From positions 15,440,501-15,504,500 of the forward strand of contig OY540822.1 of the NCBI GenBank assembly GCA_961205875.1: 64,000 bases of DNA, written 5' to 3'. Every line of letters starts with the position of its first letter. Within the stretch, counting starts at the first letter, position 1. The notes beneath the pieces were generated by a model. That model did not search any database. It saw only the letters and a list, made by a program, of their open reading frames with translations, and was not told the DNA's origin. A program made the position numbers and the translations under genes. Below, in pieces: positions 37,901-50,520 of this stretch. The DNA is from Sialis fuliginosa (Eukaryota; Arthropoda; Insecta; Megaloptera; Sialidae).

Positions 37901-39383
37901 ATCTATTCTTAACTGATTTTCATGATACTTTCATAGTTAGTAAGCATAAGAATCTAGAATTATGTGTTATTCTTTTTCTCGATTTTTATTTTCGGGAAAA
38001 TATAAAAATATAATAATAAATTCCAGGAGTTTTAATTATAAAATAATTACTTAACTTTGGGATAAGACTGTTTCTGTAATAATTAATACTGAGAAATTGT
38101 CGAAGCTTAATTTTTTAGAGTTTATTTACACATTTTAAATGTCTACAGGTTATATACATATATATATAAAAAAACATCGTAATGAAAATTTAATTGTTCA
38201 TAATACCAAGAAAATTTCTTAATTAATTAACAAAGACATGAAATATAGAACGAGGCGAGAGTTATTATTAAATTGAACATTATGAATATTATATTAATTT
38301 GCGTTTATAATATTTTATATTAGCAAGATTTTTTTTACTAATCAATACATTAAGTATTTGTTTATTATTTACTTAAAAAATTCAGCTTAACCACATTATA
38401 TTAATAGAATTTGGTAGATTATAATTTTGGTGCAACGACATATGTGGTCTTTTGCAAAACATGATTAAAATATTTAGTTGATAATAAAACATAATACGTG
38501 ACAGTCAATTTTCTGAATAGTATATTAATAATAATAAGTATTAGATCTGTGAAATATTTCATTTCTCCGAATTCGTACTGTAGAGTGTAGAGTGTAGAGC
38601 ATTATGATATAGGTTATGAAATTTACAATGCAAATAGAACATATTTTGTTCTGATTTTATAAATCATGGACAGTGTGATTTTATTGCATAATTATTTAAA
38701 TTGTCCGCGCCGTAATTATTGATAAACAGTAACGATTTATTGATTATTATTTACATCGGTTCTCTTCCATCTATGTTTAAACTATGAATATATCGCTCCC
38801 AAATGAAAAGTAATAGGTACGTGGTTAATTGATTTAATTTAAAATCAAACTTTTAAATATATTGGAAAAACCAACTACATATACAATGAATAAATATTGA
38901 TTTAAAAACATATCTATTTTATATGTTTACATAATAAAGATAATGTATTTATATGACTAAAAATAAATAAAATGCATGTTTTTTACAACTGATAAAGCAG
39001 GTATAGAGTAATTGAATTATTATTTAATCATTATTATTATTGAATGAAATTTATAAGCTCTTTATTTGTGTTTTAGAAATGTAATACCTATATTATTTCA
39101 ATATTGAATTTATTTATCAAAGTGCAATTGATTTATGTTTTAATATGTAACATATCTGTAACAAAGTAACTATTTCTATTTGATATTTGCGGTTAGTCTA
39201 GTTTTGTGTTTATCTGCATTTAATTATTTTTAGTTAATTAGTACTATAATAAACAAATACTAGACCATGAACTCTATTTTGTAATATGTCGATTATTTAA
39301 TCGACTATGTAATGGTTAATTTATTAATTATTTATAAAACAAGTATTTCCTATGTAACTCAATTATATTTCTTCAAATATAAT
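34902..39383. other. gene-free AT-rich DNA
   Basis: About 4.5 kb with no supported gene. There are transposon-like scraps near 35020-35090 (TACTGAACCGATTTTGATGTGA) and 37240-37345 (CACTTTGCCCGCGTTATCT through CAACGGATTTTTTTCGG), and a TAGAGTG triplet repeat near 38580-38600. Confidence 0.4.
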
Positions 39384-39385
39384 TA

Positions 39386-39707
39386 CAGTAGAGTATCTTT
39401 TTACGCGGTATATACGTTCTGCAACAAATTGCGCTTAAAAAATATTGTTAATTTAGGGATACGTTCCATATTTTTTTAAAACTGCGTTAAAACAATATTT
39501 TTTCATCAGAATTATCGTCACTATCTGGAAATACAACTTGGCACCGTTTATAAAATCTTGTTAAACGAACATTTTAGTAATAACAAAACGTTTACATATT
39601 TACATTCTTTTAACTGTCAGCTTTCACTCGCAGAAACGGGGAATCCCTGAGTTTGCATGAAAATCGTACTGCGTAACTTCAAATTCTCGTAAAAAGAGAC
39701 TCTAGTG
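39386..39707. mobile_element. pogo/Tc1-like MITE
   Basis: Left end CAGTAGAGTATCTTTTTACG and right end CGTAAAAAGAGACTCTAGTG are inverted copies with a few mismatches. TA precedes the left end (39384-39385), as expected for Tc1/mariner/pogo TA insertion. Inside lie TACGCGGTATATACG and GTTAAACGAAC stretches typical of pogo/Tigger-derived sequence. 322 bp, no transposase. Confidence 0.55.
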
Positions 39708-40165
39708 CATTGGTGAAGCGAACGCAATATATATACAATAAACTTTTATCTTTTGATTCAAATGAATTAATATAACTTTAAATTTTTAACATTGTATTGT
39801 CAATGAAAACAAATGATTGGTAATTTTTAGTAATGCATGTATGTAGTATATATGTGCTATATATGCATGTTCATTATATAGTAATCTATTTGTTAAATTA
39901 TCTGAAATACGTATAATTTATAACTACCAATAGCGATTTGAGTTTATCATTTATAGCCTTATAGATATGTACATATTATATGAGTTATTTTACTAGAACT
40001 AAATGATTCATAAAATGATATTGATGCATATGACAAGGTATTATTTGAAAGCGTTAATTATTGTTTATTTTATTACCATAACTTTTATAATTTATCAATA
40101 CATAGTTGATTTTTACTGTATTTGTTGTATATAATATAACGTGGTGTTTTTATTTACGGTTGCAG

Positions 40166-40194
40166 ATGAGCTCCACATGACGTGAGCGTTCGCG
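40166..40194 (+). promoter_or_regulatory. Plexin A 5' UTR segment with two tiny upstream ORFs
   Basis: A 3' splice site (TTTACGGTTGCAG, ending at 40165) opens the exon. Before the main ATG there are ATGAGCTCCACATGA (four codons and stop, 40166-40180) and ATGACGTGA (40177-40185). These short frames could lower translation of the receptor. The main ATG at 40195 has G at -3. Confidence 0.5.
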
Positions 40195-41372
40195 ATGTGG
40201 CTGTTGGGCACGTTGACTGTGTGTGTGGCGGTCACCGTGGTGCTGCCGGCCACCGCACCAACTCCTCCCCGCGACGTGGTGAAGACATTCAATGACACGC
40301 AAGTTGAGAAGTTCAACCATCTCGTGGTGGATAAGAATACGGGTCGCGTATTCATAGGCGCGGTCAACAGACTGTATCAACTATCACCTGATCTCGAGTT
40401 GGTCATCATGGAAGTAACTGGCCCCAAAGAAGATTCGACAGAATGCTCGGTTATCGTCTGTCCTGAGACGATCATAAGGAAGTCAACAGACAACGTCAAC
40501 AAAGCATTGGTTATTGATTACACTACCACAAGACTGATTACTTGCGGGAGTCTTTTCCAAGGGATTTGTACCGTGAGAAACTTGCACAACATATCCGATG
40601 TACAGCAAGTTGTGCAAGAAGCTGTTGTCGCTAATAACGCGACTGCTTCTACTGTTGCTTTCATAGCACCTGGTCCGCCAAACCCTCCTGTTTCGCAGGT
40701 AAGGTTAATTTACAATTAAATAAATGTACATTTTCTAACAATTTCCTTTAATTGCAGGTCATGTATGTGGGAGTAACATTTACACTAAACTCGTTATATC
40801 GTTCAGAAATACCTGCAGTCAGCAGTCGGAGTTTAGATAAAGACAAGATGTTTACAATCGCCCAGACTGCAGTAACAACCGGTACTCGAATGTTCGTCAA
40901 CTCTTTAGCACGAGAGAGATACCCGATAAACTACGTATACGGATTCAGTTCGGAGTCGTTCAGTTACTTTCTGACGACCCAAATGACGCAAATATCTTCA
41001 AACGTCTACATAAGCAAGCTAGTGCGCGTGTGTCATGAAGACGAGAACTATTACTCGTACACCGAGATACCTATCCAATGTTCGGCCCAGGGAGGTAGAA
41101 ATTATAACCTGGTCCAAGCGGCTTACGTCGGTAAAGCAGGCTCGGACCTTGCCGGTGTGCTAGGGATCACTGCGCAGGACGATATACTGTTTGCAGTATT
41201 TAGCGAGAGTGATCCGGTCCAGCATAACAAGCCGTCGAACGAATCCGCGTTGTGCGTGTACTCGTTGAAGGCGATCAGGAGGAAGTTCATGCAGAACATT
41301 AAAACGTGTTTTAGTGGCAATGGAAGCAGAGGCTTGGACTTCATATCGCCTAGTCATGATTGCGTTTCAACG
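40195..41372 (+). CDS. PlexA: Plexin A, semaphorin receptor (5' part: signal peptide and most of the sema domain)
   Basis: Two coding exons: 40195-40698 (168 codons, donor CAG/GTAAGG) and 40758-41372 (205 codons, donor ACG/GTAAGT), both phase 0; 373 residues. Plexin A is a single-pass receptor for class 1 semaphorins in axon guidance. Seen: signal peptide MWLLGTLTVCVAVTVVLPATA, then sema-domain hallmarks FNHLVVDKNTGRVFIGAVNR, LYQLSPDLELV, ITCGSLFQGICTVRN, FIAPGPPNPPV, YVYGFSSESFSYFLTTQ, RVCHEDENYYSYTEIPIQC, LVQAAYVGKAGSDLA, DDILFAVFS and LDFISPSHDC. Cysteine spacing and several sites such as NDT, NIS, NAT and NES fit a glycosylated ectodomain. NHLVVDKNTG and FIAPGPP favour PlexA over PlexB. 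The rest of the sema domain, PSI/IPT repeats, membrane span and GAP domain are not seen here and should lie beyond a long intron. Confidence 0.93.
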
Positions 41373-44300
41373 GTAAGTGTCTAAACATTCACTCTGATAA
41401 ACGAAAAATTATTTATTATTTGGCTACATTTTTATACATTTTTTTTACTCCTCCACTACTAAAGACGGCATTGCATATATTAAGAAAATAATACAAAATT
41501 CATTGGTTTCAATTGAAATCTTAAAGAAACTAAATGTCAGTGATAGGTCTAGAAAAAAACAGGAATATGTATATATTTGTATTTTATTAAAAAGTACATC
41601 AAACTAGTTGGAGGGGGATGGGGGTCATTTCCAGTATCTAAATTTGTTTCACCCTACAAGAACGTGAGTTTGAAATTGAGTTTAAAGTTGATAAATATTT
41701 AGATAATATTCGTTATTGCGATAATGTACATTTATGTATTGATTTTTTATTCTGAAAACAATTTTCTTAACGTAGATGAAAGTTAATTTCATTTTCTTTA
41801 CAAGAAAGAATTAAAACGAATTCAAAACGTAAGAGAAATTATATTCACTTTGTTGAAAATCAGTTGATGAAATCTATGAATCACGGCTTTTATATCAGAA
41901 AGAAAATCTTTTTTAATCCAACACAAAACTAATTTAAAAAAGCATCAATTGTAGATTCAGCTTGATTGTAATTTCTGATATTTTAATTGCATTATAAATT
42001 AATATTTCCTCCCAAGTTATTTTTTTTTAGATAGATTCTTTCATTCAGTGATTTTGAATCAACCATTTTATTTAGTATTATTGTACTTATTGCATTTTAT
42101 TTAAAATTTACACAATGCTAACGATATATTTAATTATTTAATATTTCTAATATTGTATTGTCTAAGTCTAGGTATACTCGTAAGAAAATCAATAAATACA
42201 AAGTATTTAATTATATTGCAATATGAATTAATTGTTGTGGTTAATTTCTAATAATTATGTGAAACCACATTTTGTGTACTAAAAACGGCTACAAATCATT
42301 TCCCAGTTTGTGGTTTTCCTAGGTTAATCTTCTCTCTGTCGCTATTTCAACTTGACGCAGTATGTTGTTGTCTCTTTTTTCCCCTTTTCCGTATTCATTT
42401 TTTGTTTGTATATCCTCCATGTTTTCTTCCATTCAAAAAATTGCTCTCTAATTTTCTCTCTATTGATTAAGGAACCTCTTAAACTCTGATGAACATATAT
42501 TTTATTTACATTTTTTTCTCTCTATTATAAAGGGTGAGTTATAAATTATTTTCATTTAATTTAACTGTCAAGTAACAATATTAAATGTCTTGATCAAAGA
42601 ATATTAAAAAATTAATAGCGAGTAATAAAATTTGTTTGGCACTCGCCTTTTAATGAAATAAAAAAATATAATAAAAACAAAATACAAATAGGGGAACACT
42701 TTTGTAAAAGGGTTTTATGATCCGTCATATTAAAAATGTAATTAATTCATGATTCGATATTTGAAATGGAAAGGGAAAATGACCTCATAAGAAATTCATA
42801 CAATTGAAAAACTGTATCACTGTAATTGTTCGACGAAATGTGAGGTTAAACTGACTAAATTAAATGTTCTTTTTTAATTTTTTTTATAAATGGTGAAGGT
42901 TAAAACTATATCAACACGCGATTTATTCTATTAATTTTAAATAATAGAAATATTACAGTATCTACTGATCGATTTATTACCTTTGAAAGTGCTCAAAAGT
43001 TCAACTCTGGCTTCTGAAAGTTTATTCTTGTTCTTTAGTAATTATGTCATTTTTATATTCAATATTTATGTTTGTGAATACTTTTCTTCAATTTTATTAT
43101 CACAATAAATGTTTTGTGTATATTTTTATCGCTTTAATTAATTTGTAGTAGGTAATGACATAGTAAAAAGTGTACTGGAAAGAGATGTAATGAAATGTAA
43201 TTAATAGGTTTTCAGTTCTTTGTCCTTTGTGTAAAGGATAATTAATAGAAAGTTCTTTAATCTTCTAAATTTGTAACGATATGATAGCATGTATCATTTA
43301 ATAGGATGGTCTATATATTAAACTATATGTACTTTGTCCTAAAACCTTTTTAATAGGTATATAATTAAAATAACATACGTATTGCAAGAGCTAAAATTCT
43401 AAAGTTAAATAATGTATTGGTTTGCAAATTCAAAATAAATCAAAGTATACAATTAGAGAAAAATATGGACTGTTTAAATCCACAAACATATTTTTTGTAG
43501 CGGCATATTTTTGCCATCACTTTGTAACATTATAATTGGTGAGAAAGTTAAAATTAGTGTCTAAGGCGTTACCCCAGCTTCCTTTGACCGGAGGAGCCTT
43601 TAACAAAGGACCTCTAGGGTCTGCTTCTTTTCATGTTCAGGCAAAAACAACTAAAAACTCCACTTTGATACTTATTCAAATATATTTTTTTACACTGTTA
43701 AAAATATTAACAAATTTACTATTTCAGCTTTTTATTTTTTAATTTCAACATATTTCTGGTATTATTATAAAGAAATTTAATTGAAAATTTGATCGGGGTG
43801 AAATTTGTTTTTTATTAAGAACGTAAATACAATTGACTGTGCAATTTTACCATTTTAGACTAATATAGTTGGTGTTAAAAAACTTAAAAATATAAAAGTT
43901 ATATTAAAATATTTTATCGTAACAAATAATGTTTTAATAATTATTTATTTTTTATAATTAGTTAAAATAACCATTATTTAGAAATATTTTTAACAGTGTA
44001 CGTTTACGAAACTCTTAAGAAGTTGCCGTACAAAATAACAGTTCTAAGAACATAATAACTCTTAAAGTGACCACCATATTTGAAGAGATATCTTTTTCTG
44101 CACTGCACACTAAATTTGATCTTTTAGAATTTTAGACTCTTCTTGGAAAATCATTAGTTTTAAAAACCTTGTCCGTTTTATTTCTACATGCAATCATAGA
44201 CCTTACTTGGATTTTTTTCAGGGGGGATTTTAAAATACTTTGTAGTTAAAATTATATAACATATTATAAATATTTATAAAGAACAATTTAAATATTAAAA

Positions 44301-45401
44301 TCAACTTACATTTATAATAATAATAATTTTAACGTATTGTTAGGTATACTTCACTTAACACTAACACTGCAATATCAACTGGCTTACAATCGATCTTTTA
44401 GGTATACTATTATATAATATTTAATAGAATTATTTATTTCTTGTCATCATATAACATCTCACAAGGATTACATAATGAAAGATAGAATTTTCTTCATAAT
44501 TTGATAGAGCGATGTAAAAATTAAATTAAAAGGGAAAAGTAATTCAAGACTCCCAAAATTGATATATATTTTCTATTTTTTATGTAAAAGAAACAAGGGC
44601 GTTAAGAGTACAAACAAAAATATATACGAAATATAGATTGAAAAATTTATATGTTTTATTAATAATTGATTATAATTAATTGAAATACTTTCCGATCCGA
44701 ACAAAGTGTAATTGTTATTATAAGTAATGAATGAGTATATTAAAAGAAATACAAAAGAATATAGCCAGTTATTTGTAATTATAATAGTAGAGGATTATGT
44801 TCGCGTGATTTTATTCTAAGAAAAGAAAAAAGTATAACAATCGAAAATAACCCTTATAATACACGTAGACATATTAATAAAGTATAAAAACGTATAGTAG
44901 GTACATATCATTGTAGACATCTCCATTTGAGTAACTGTTAAAAGGTTAACAAGAATTATTACAAAAGTAACACGCCATATTATATTAAATTATAATATTA
45001 TATAGTGTACGCTAATCAATAATTACAATTTAATTTCTTATTTATTAAAGTACATATTGATGTAAATTTATTTAAATATTGATCTCAATTGAAATGCAGT
45101 TCATACGAGTATATGAAAATGTACATAACAAATTAATAACAATTTAAGAAGGAACTTTCTTTCTACTGGCTGTGTTTCGGAAAAAATTATATCCTTATTT
45201 TCTAAGAAAGATTTAAATTATGTTTTTAGTAAACTTTACAAAAATGATTAATTTGTTCATATTTTGAATAGTATCGCTCAAAATATTTTGAGTCATACAA
45301 AGTATTGATCAAAAAAATATGAAGCTACATTTCGATATGTTAAAAGGGCATTAAAGTGTAGTTAGTTAATTCGGTTTCCATGTGTCTTTGGACAAAACTG
45401 T

Positions 45402-45790
45402 CTTAAAGATAATGGTGTAAGCTATATTTAAAAAAAATTTGAGTCTGTAGGATCGCGCCAAGCTGAGATATAAACTATTCAATTTACTTCTTTGTTAGTT
45501 TATGAGTTTTAATTTGTTTTTAAAAAGGGAAGGAGGTCGCGAGGGTCTTTAAGCGCGTGATCCTCTTAAAGATAATAGTGTAAGCTACATTAAAAAAAAA
45601 AATGAGTCTGTAGGATCGCGCCAAACTGAGATATTAATTATTCAACTTATTTGTTAAATTATCAATTTTAATTTCTTAATAATAGCCGAAAGCGGTCTCG
45701 ACGGTCTTAGGGCATTTGATAGTCTTAAAGATAATGGTGTAAGCTATATTAAAAAAAAAATGGAGTCTGAAGGATCGCGCCAAGCTGACT
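45402..45790 (+). repeat. tandem repeat, three copies of about 160 bp
   Basis: CTTAAAGATAAT(G/A)(G)TGTAAGCTA starts at about 45402, 45565 and 45724. Each copy is followed by an A-run and GAGTCTG(T/A)AGGATCGCGCCAA(G/A)CTGA. The spacers also align (GGTCGCGAGGGTCTTTAAG versus GGTCTCGACGGTCTTAGGG). The third copy is truncated after CTGACT. No coding frame. Confidence 0.75.
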
Positions 45791-46185
45791 AAAAACGATT
45801 ATTAAAAATTATGTAAAATACGAGATATTTATCGTAAGTATTTGTAAGATTAGCGATAGCTATATTTTTTAATAAAAACGGTAAGAAATTGATTAAAGTT
45901 GAAGTACACAGACCGAAATCTTTCTGACACATGTTGATATTGGTTTCGTGAATTGTTAAAGCACACGAAAACTGTTCCCCTTATCGAGCTGAATATGTCC
46001 ATATTAATAATGTTATTTATTGACTAGTATGGTGTTTGTATTTGTATGCATGCTTAACATTCAATAACATACGTACCTTTGTATCGTTTCACACGGTCGT
46101 CTCGTCGAAATCTGGCCTTGTTTTACACGGGCACATTGATTTTTCAATTTCTAATTTCTCGAATTATACATAGTATAAAACAAAG

Positions 46186-46537
46186 TCCTGTTTTCACTAA
46201 TGGATTTCATAATGTCGGAAAAAAAAAACAATCTTAAATAGTTAAAAACAATATTTAATATAGGTTTGTTACAGATTTAATTTATATCCCTGGGAAACAT
46301 CGGGTCCAATGCGTTAGTTTACGTTTAAAATAATTTAATTGGAATTATTAATTACTAGTAACTTCTCTTTAAGTAAAGTAATCAAAAACAACAGTTAATA
46401 TTGTTTAAATCTACTAGCACATTGGACCCGGTGTTAAATTTAATCTGTAATTAACCTTTTAAACATTGTTAATACCTCTCAAATTATACACCTAAAACTT
46501 TCCTCGCGAAACACTCTATCCATTAGTGAAAACCGGA
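46186..46537. mobile_element. nested inverted repeats, MITE-like
   Basis: Outer arms TCCTGTTTTCACTAATGGAT (46186-46205) and ATCCATTAGTGAAAACCGGA (46518-46537) are inverted with one mismatch. Inside, GTTACAGATTTAA...CATCGGGTCCAATGCGTTAGT (46269-46318) pairs with ACTAGCACATTGGACCCGGTGTT...AATCTGTAA (about 46415-46451). The inner pair fits a MITE of roughly 185 bp. The outer pair may be another element that it entered, or one larger foldback. Confidence 0.55.
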
Positions 46538-48390
46538 ATAAAATCCGTTAAGTACTTACCGAGAAAATCTTGCACAGACATATTATACATATTGGTTGAT
46601 CAAATCTATTATTTTTTAAATATAAATTCAGGAGAAATATGTAAAGTTTTGAAGTTTGACTACTAGATATAAAAGTATCTATGGAAACCATTAGAATGCA
46701 ACCATAGCGTAATTTCCATTTAATTGTTTTGCAAAACCATTACAAATGAATAAACAGTCTCCGCGTTATTGTCCTCTGTAATCGATTTGCAGTATTGTCA
46801 ATTGGTAAATACACTACCCCATTCCTTGTATAATATTATAAACACAAGTCGATAATAATCTATATACGTACCTGCCTGGCTAGTTGAAATTATGAATAAA
46901 ACCACTTTCCTGATATGCGAGGAAGTGGGCAAAGTGGGTAGGGTAAAGTGGTGGGAGAATTCTACAACGGTCAACCACACAAATGCATTGATTATATTTT
47001 ATTTATTTTTAAACTCGCAATAATTTATTTTATTTTATTTTTATAATGCATGCTATAAAAACGTTTTATTGAATATTCTTTTATGTAAAATGCGCCTTTT
47101 AGCATGCATTAAAGTACAGTAATTACTCGTTTTTTAATATTTAAATAATTCTTTTAGAAATAAAACATATTTTTAAGGAATTTTTCGAAAATGTTATTTT
47201 CTATAATAATAAAAAGCACATAATGGATTCAAGAGAAAAATATAGTAGATATTATGCATGTAAACAAACGTAAAACAAAGAACATGTACCTAAGTAAATA
47301 TTTATGCATATCAGAAAATAAACAGTTTCCAGAAAAAATCTTCAATTGAATAATAACAGCGACTTAATAAAAATAATTTGAAGGCCGCTCGTCTTAAATC
47401 TGTCTAGCAGAAGATATTTAATTCCATTATTCTTATAATTGAGTTATGAACTTCGTTGTATAGTTTTATAATCTCTTTTGTTCTTACATTACTATATATG
47501 AATAAGATATCGTAAAAAATCGAATTTCTTTACTTAATTTTTCTACAATTTTAATATTATAAAAATGTTCATTTTCAGTTATTATATTAGAAAATGAATA
47601 TTATTTGATTAGGTATTTTAAATTGAGTTAGTTAGGTTATTTTTATATCAATTTTATAACATGATATATATTTGAAGTATGAATACCTTGTTTTTGACTC
47701 GAGTTAATTAATTTTAACATGATATTGTGAATATTCCCTACTACATTACAATGATGGGTTGGATTAAAAGGGAGATAAGTTTTAGGTTATGTTGTACATT
47801 CAAAGAAGAATGTCTACATGATGAAAACTTAAATTATAAAGGAAGTTGCTGCAAGAATCATGTTTGTCTATGTCAATTACAAATTGTTCATTTGTTTGAT
47901 AGAATTTACCCTCCAGCGACCAATGGTTAATTACTGCTGTATATCCCTAGGCTTATCGTTATCCTTTGTATTATTTATGAATAAAAAGCCTAAACTTACT
48001 TCCTTATATGTATTATATGTTATATCGTAGCAAAGTGATTTCTAATTTAAATTATTTCTTCATAATAATAAATACACTTCATTTAAAATGGGATCAAAAT
48101 ATTAATTTAATAGATTTTTTAAATTTCAGAATTTTTCAATTAAAAACATAAAAAATGTTTATGACCTCTACAAAAAATAATTTTGATATCGCCATCTGAA
48201 GTGCCCTTTTGTTTTTAAAATATTAGCTTAGAGATATATATTAAAATGGAGCAGCCTGTATCGGTGACGAAACGTTGTCTAATTGTTTAGCATTATTTTA
48301 TTATGTCAGCACTAAATGACGTATCGATTTTGAAATCTGATAATGCGTGTGTCAGTACAAACAAGCACATGTTCATTTTGTGTATACAAA

Positions 48391-48428
48391 TGCACAGGTA
48401 ACGCAGTAACGTAACGTAACGTAACGTA
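48391..48428. repeat. GTAAC microsatellite
   Basis: Several units of GTAAC(G) in a row around 48398-48428 (ACGCAGTAACGTAACGTAACGTAACGTAGG). Simple sequence, no further function visible. Confidence 0.7.
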
Positions 48429-48754
48429 GGTATTAATTATTATATTTCCTGCTATTTCAGAGTCTGTTTCATGTCTTTATTTGCGGTGTTTCTGGTGTTA
48501 TCCTTTGTGATGTGGTATTAATAATTGCAAAATAATTAATTTTTAGCCTGCCTGTATATGTATACATTATGCATGTACAATATCGTTTCTATCTCTTTCT
48601 ATGGAATGAATTTGTTCAATTATTTATTATCAACAACACTTTAAATTGGTCGTGTGTATTTGTTAATTATGGATTTTGTATCTGTTATCATCCATGCATA
48701 GTTGAACCTCTGGAATTCGAAGATATAATAGAAAATTTAAATTAAATTTATTGT

Positions 48755-49031
48755 TAGTACTAGCCTTGGCCACTTTAAGAGCAAGATATACTGTTTTTTT
48801 TATGGGATTGATAGGCCTCTTTTTTGTAATTCAATAAAACAAGTTTGTTTTTCATTTATTTTTTATTTGTTGTCAAAAATCAAACATTTTAATTTCTCAA
48901 CACAACAAAGAATGCCACTAAAATAAAAATTAATTAAATGTATTCACTTCACTTATCATTTGTTCACTATTTTTTTAATGATCAAAGGTGTTCAACACTA
49001 GGGTATTGTTCAAGACTGGTGCTAGTAATAA
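48755..49031. mobile_element. MITE of the TACTAGCACCAGTCTTGG family with both ends
   Basis: Left end AGTACTAGCCTTGGCCACTTTAAGAGCAAGATA (48757-48789, with a small deletion) and right end TTCAAGACTGGTGCTAGTA (49009-49027) are inverted versions of one terminus. About 275 bp, AT-rich inside. AATAAAACAAGTTTG (48834-48848) corresponds to AATAAAACAAGTACA in the 50.4-kb copy. Confidence 0.6.
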
Positions 49032-49782
49032 ATGGACTCTTAACTTGCATAGATCGATTCAATAAAATAACATACTATAGAATCTATGGTTTTTGTGATA
49101 TAAATGTACCTGTTGCGGAAATCCAGCACGAAAAATATTTAGTCCATGGGTAAGAGAAAGGGTGGTGGGGGGGGGGAATTTGGCAAGAAGTGGGGGACAA
49201 GGGGGCTAATATCCGAATCAAGAGATAACAAGAATTATTTGTATGAAATGTTTTACTGCGCAGTCGTGATATTTGTGTGTTTGAAATTCCAATATGAACA
49301 ATTCCAGTAGTACTTAAACGTTTTTTTAAATACATGTTCGTATTATCGAACGTGGCCTGTAGATATGTAAGTGTATATATTTGGGTTGGGTAGTGTTACA
49401 GTAAAACCAGATGTTATTTCATTTTAAATATAGATTTGGAATGTCGTTTTTCTGTAGGTGGTCAAAAAACGTATTTGGAAATTGAAAAAATTCTTGAAAA
49501 CGTTCGCACTTTTTGGCCGGGCCGATTGTTTAGAAGCGTGCAAAGTAATATAGACTGTTGTTACATCATAAATGAAAATAAATGTGATTCATAGCGGACG
49601 TGAATTTCATATAATCACATTACTTGAAAACAAGATTAACGGAATCTAATTCTGTCTAGGCGGTAAATCACTTTAGCCGTTCGATCAGTTATTACTTAAT
49701 ATAATTACCTCTGCAAGCAAATACATGACAATATCTAATGACCATGTTTTCATTTAATCTTTAACATTACAATATGTACATT

Positions 49783-49808
49783 ATGAACATTATGAACATT
49801 ATGAACAT
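49783..49808. repeat. ATTATGAAC short tandem repeat
   Basis: Three consecutive ATTATGAAC units just before 49808. Simple repeat only. Confidence 0.7.
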
Positions 49809-49928
49809 ATTAACACATTTACTAGACGATAAACTCGATGCGATGTTTTATTTATTTTCAACGAGTAGCTCAATATATACGAGTATAGTTATGATAATGA
49901 TATGATCGAAAAGGCACCTCAGAGTTAA

Positions 49929-50028
49929 CTAGCTGTTACCCGCGACTTCAACCGCGTGGAATTTATAAGTCCTTTCTCGGATATCGTGATAGAGTTACTT
50001 TCGAATTTATAATATAAGTATGTATAGA
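49929..50028 (-). mobile_element. 100-bp Helitron-like copy, minus strand
   Basis: On the minus strand it starts TCTATACATACTTATATTATAAATTCGAAAG and ends CCACGCGGTTGAAGTCGCGGGTAACAGCTAG. The flanks are A (50029, complement) and T (49928, complement), the exact A/T insertion context. Both ends are kept although almost all of the interior is lost. Confidence 0.7.
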
Positions 50029-50149
50029 TTATTTATTTTATAATTGCAATATTATAAGAAATTGTAATGTAGTAAGCATTTTATTTGAGAAAATAAAACT
50101 AAGCAGATAACATAGGTCCAAATAATCGACGGTCTACTATACTATCAGC

Positions 50150-50380
50150 TAGCATGCAGGCCATAATTCAAGAGCAGATTTCTCTTTTCACCGGCAATGT
50201 GCACAAGGTATACTAGAAGGATCGAAAAGTCGCTTCCGATGACGTTATATAACTCCATTGTGCCTCTCTCGGTCGGTATTGCCGCTACCGATAGATAGGT
50301 GCCTGCATACACACGCCGGATATCCGTGTGTCGTCGGATTTTGTCTACGCGAACGCCTTGCCCCTTGTCGCTGTTGCGTA
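50150..50380. other. GC-richer patch of unknown function
   Basis: Contains CGGTATTGCCGCTACCGATAG, CACACGCCGGATATCCGTGTG with a perfect CGGATATCCG core, and CGTCGGATTTTGTCTACGCGAACG. No open frame of note. It ends where a repeat of the CCAAGACTGG family begins. It may be an enhancer or promoter in the plexin intron or a GC-rich transposon remnant. Confidence 0.3.
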
Positions 50381-50381
50381 T

Positions 50382-50520
50382 TAAGGTACTGGAACCAGTC
50401 TTGGCCGCTTTAAGAGTAAGATGGCTTTCTGTTTTTTAATTCTCATTAACTCATGTTACTAATAAAACAAGTACATCTTTATTAAATCAATTTAATCACG
50501 AACAATTTTTTAAACGATCA
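50382..50520 (-). repeat. copy of CCAAGACTGGTGCTAGTA family
   Basis: On the minus strand it reads TTCGTGATTAAATTGATTTAA, GTACTTGTTTTATTA, then CTTAAAGCGGCCAAGACTGGTTCCAGTACC. It matches the 33.3-kb copy almost base for base over its ends, with extra internal sequence. Confidence 0.65.

Noticed and set aside
40113..40380. Minus-strand frames of 84 and 76 codons
   Set aside because: Antisense to the first coding exon of Plexin A, where GC content keeps stops rare.
41123..41357. Minus-strand frames of 73 and 65 codons
   Set aside because: Antisense to Plexin A exon 2.
43536..43742. Frame with LPLTGGAFNKGPLGSASFHVQ, considered as the missing Plexin A exon
   Set aside because: Does not match the expected sema continuation, has no good splice signals and looks like isolated repeat-derived sequence.
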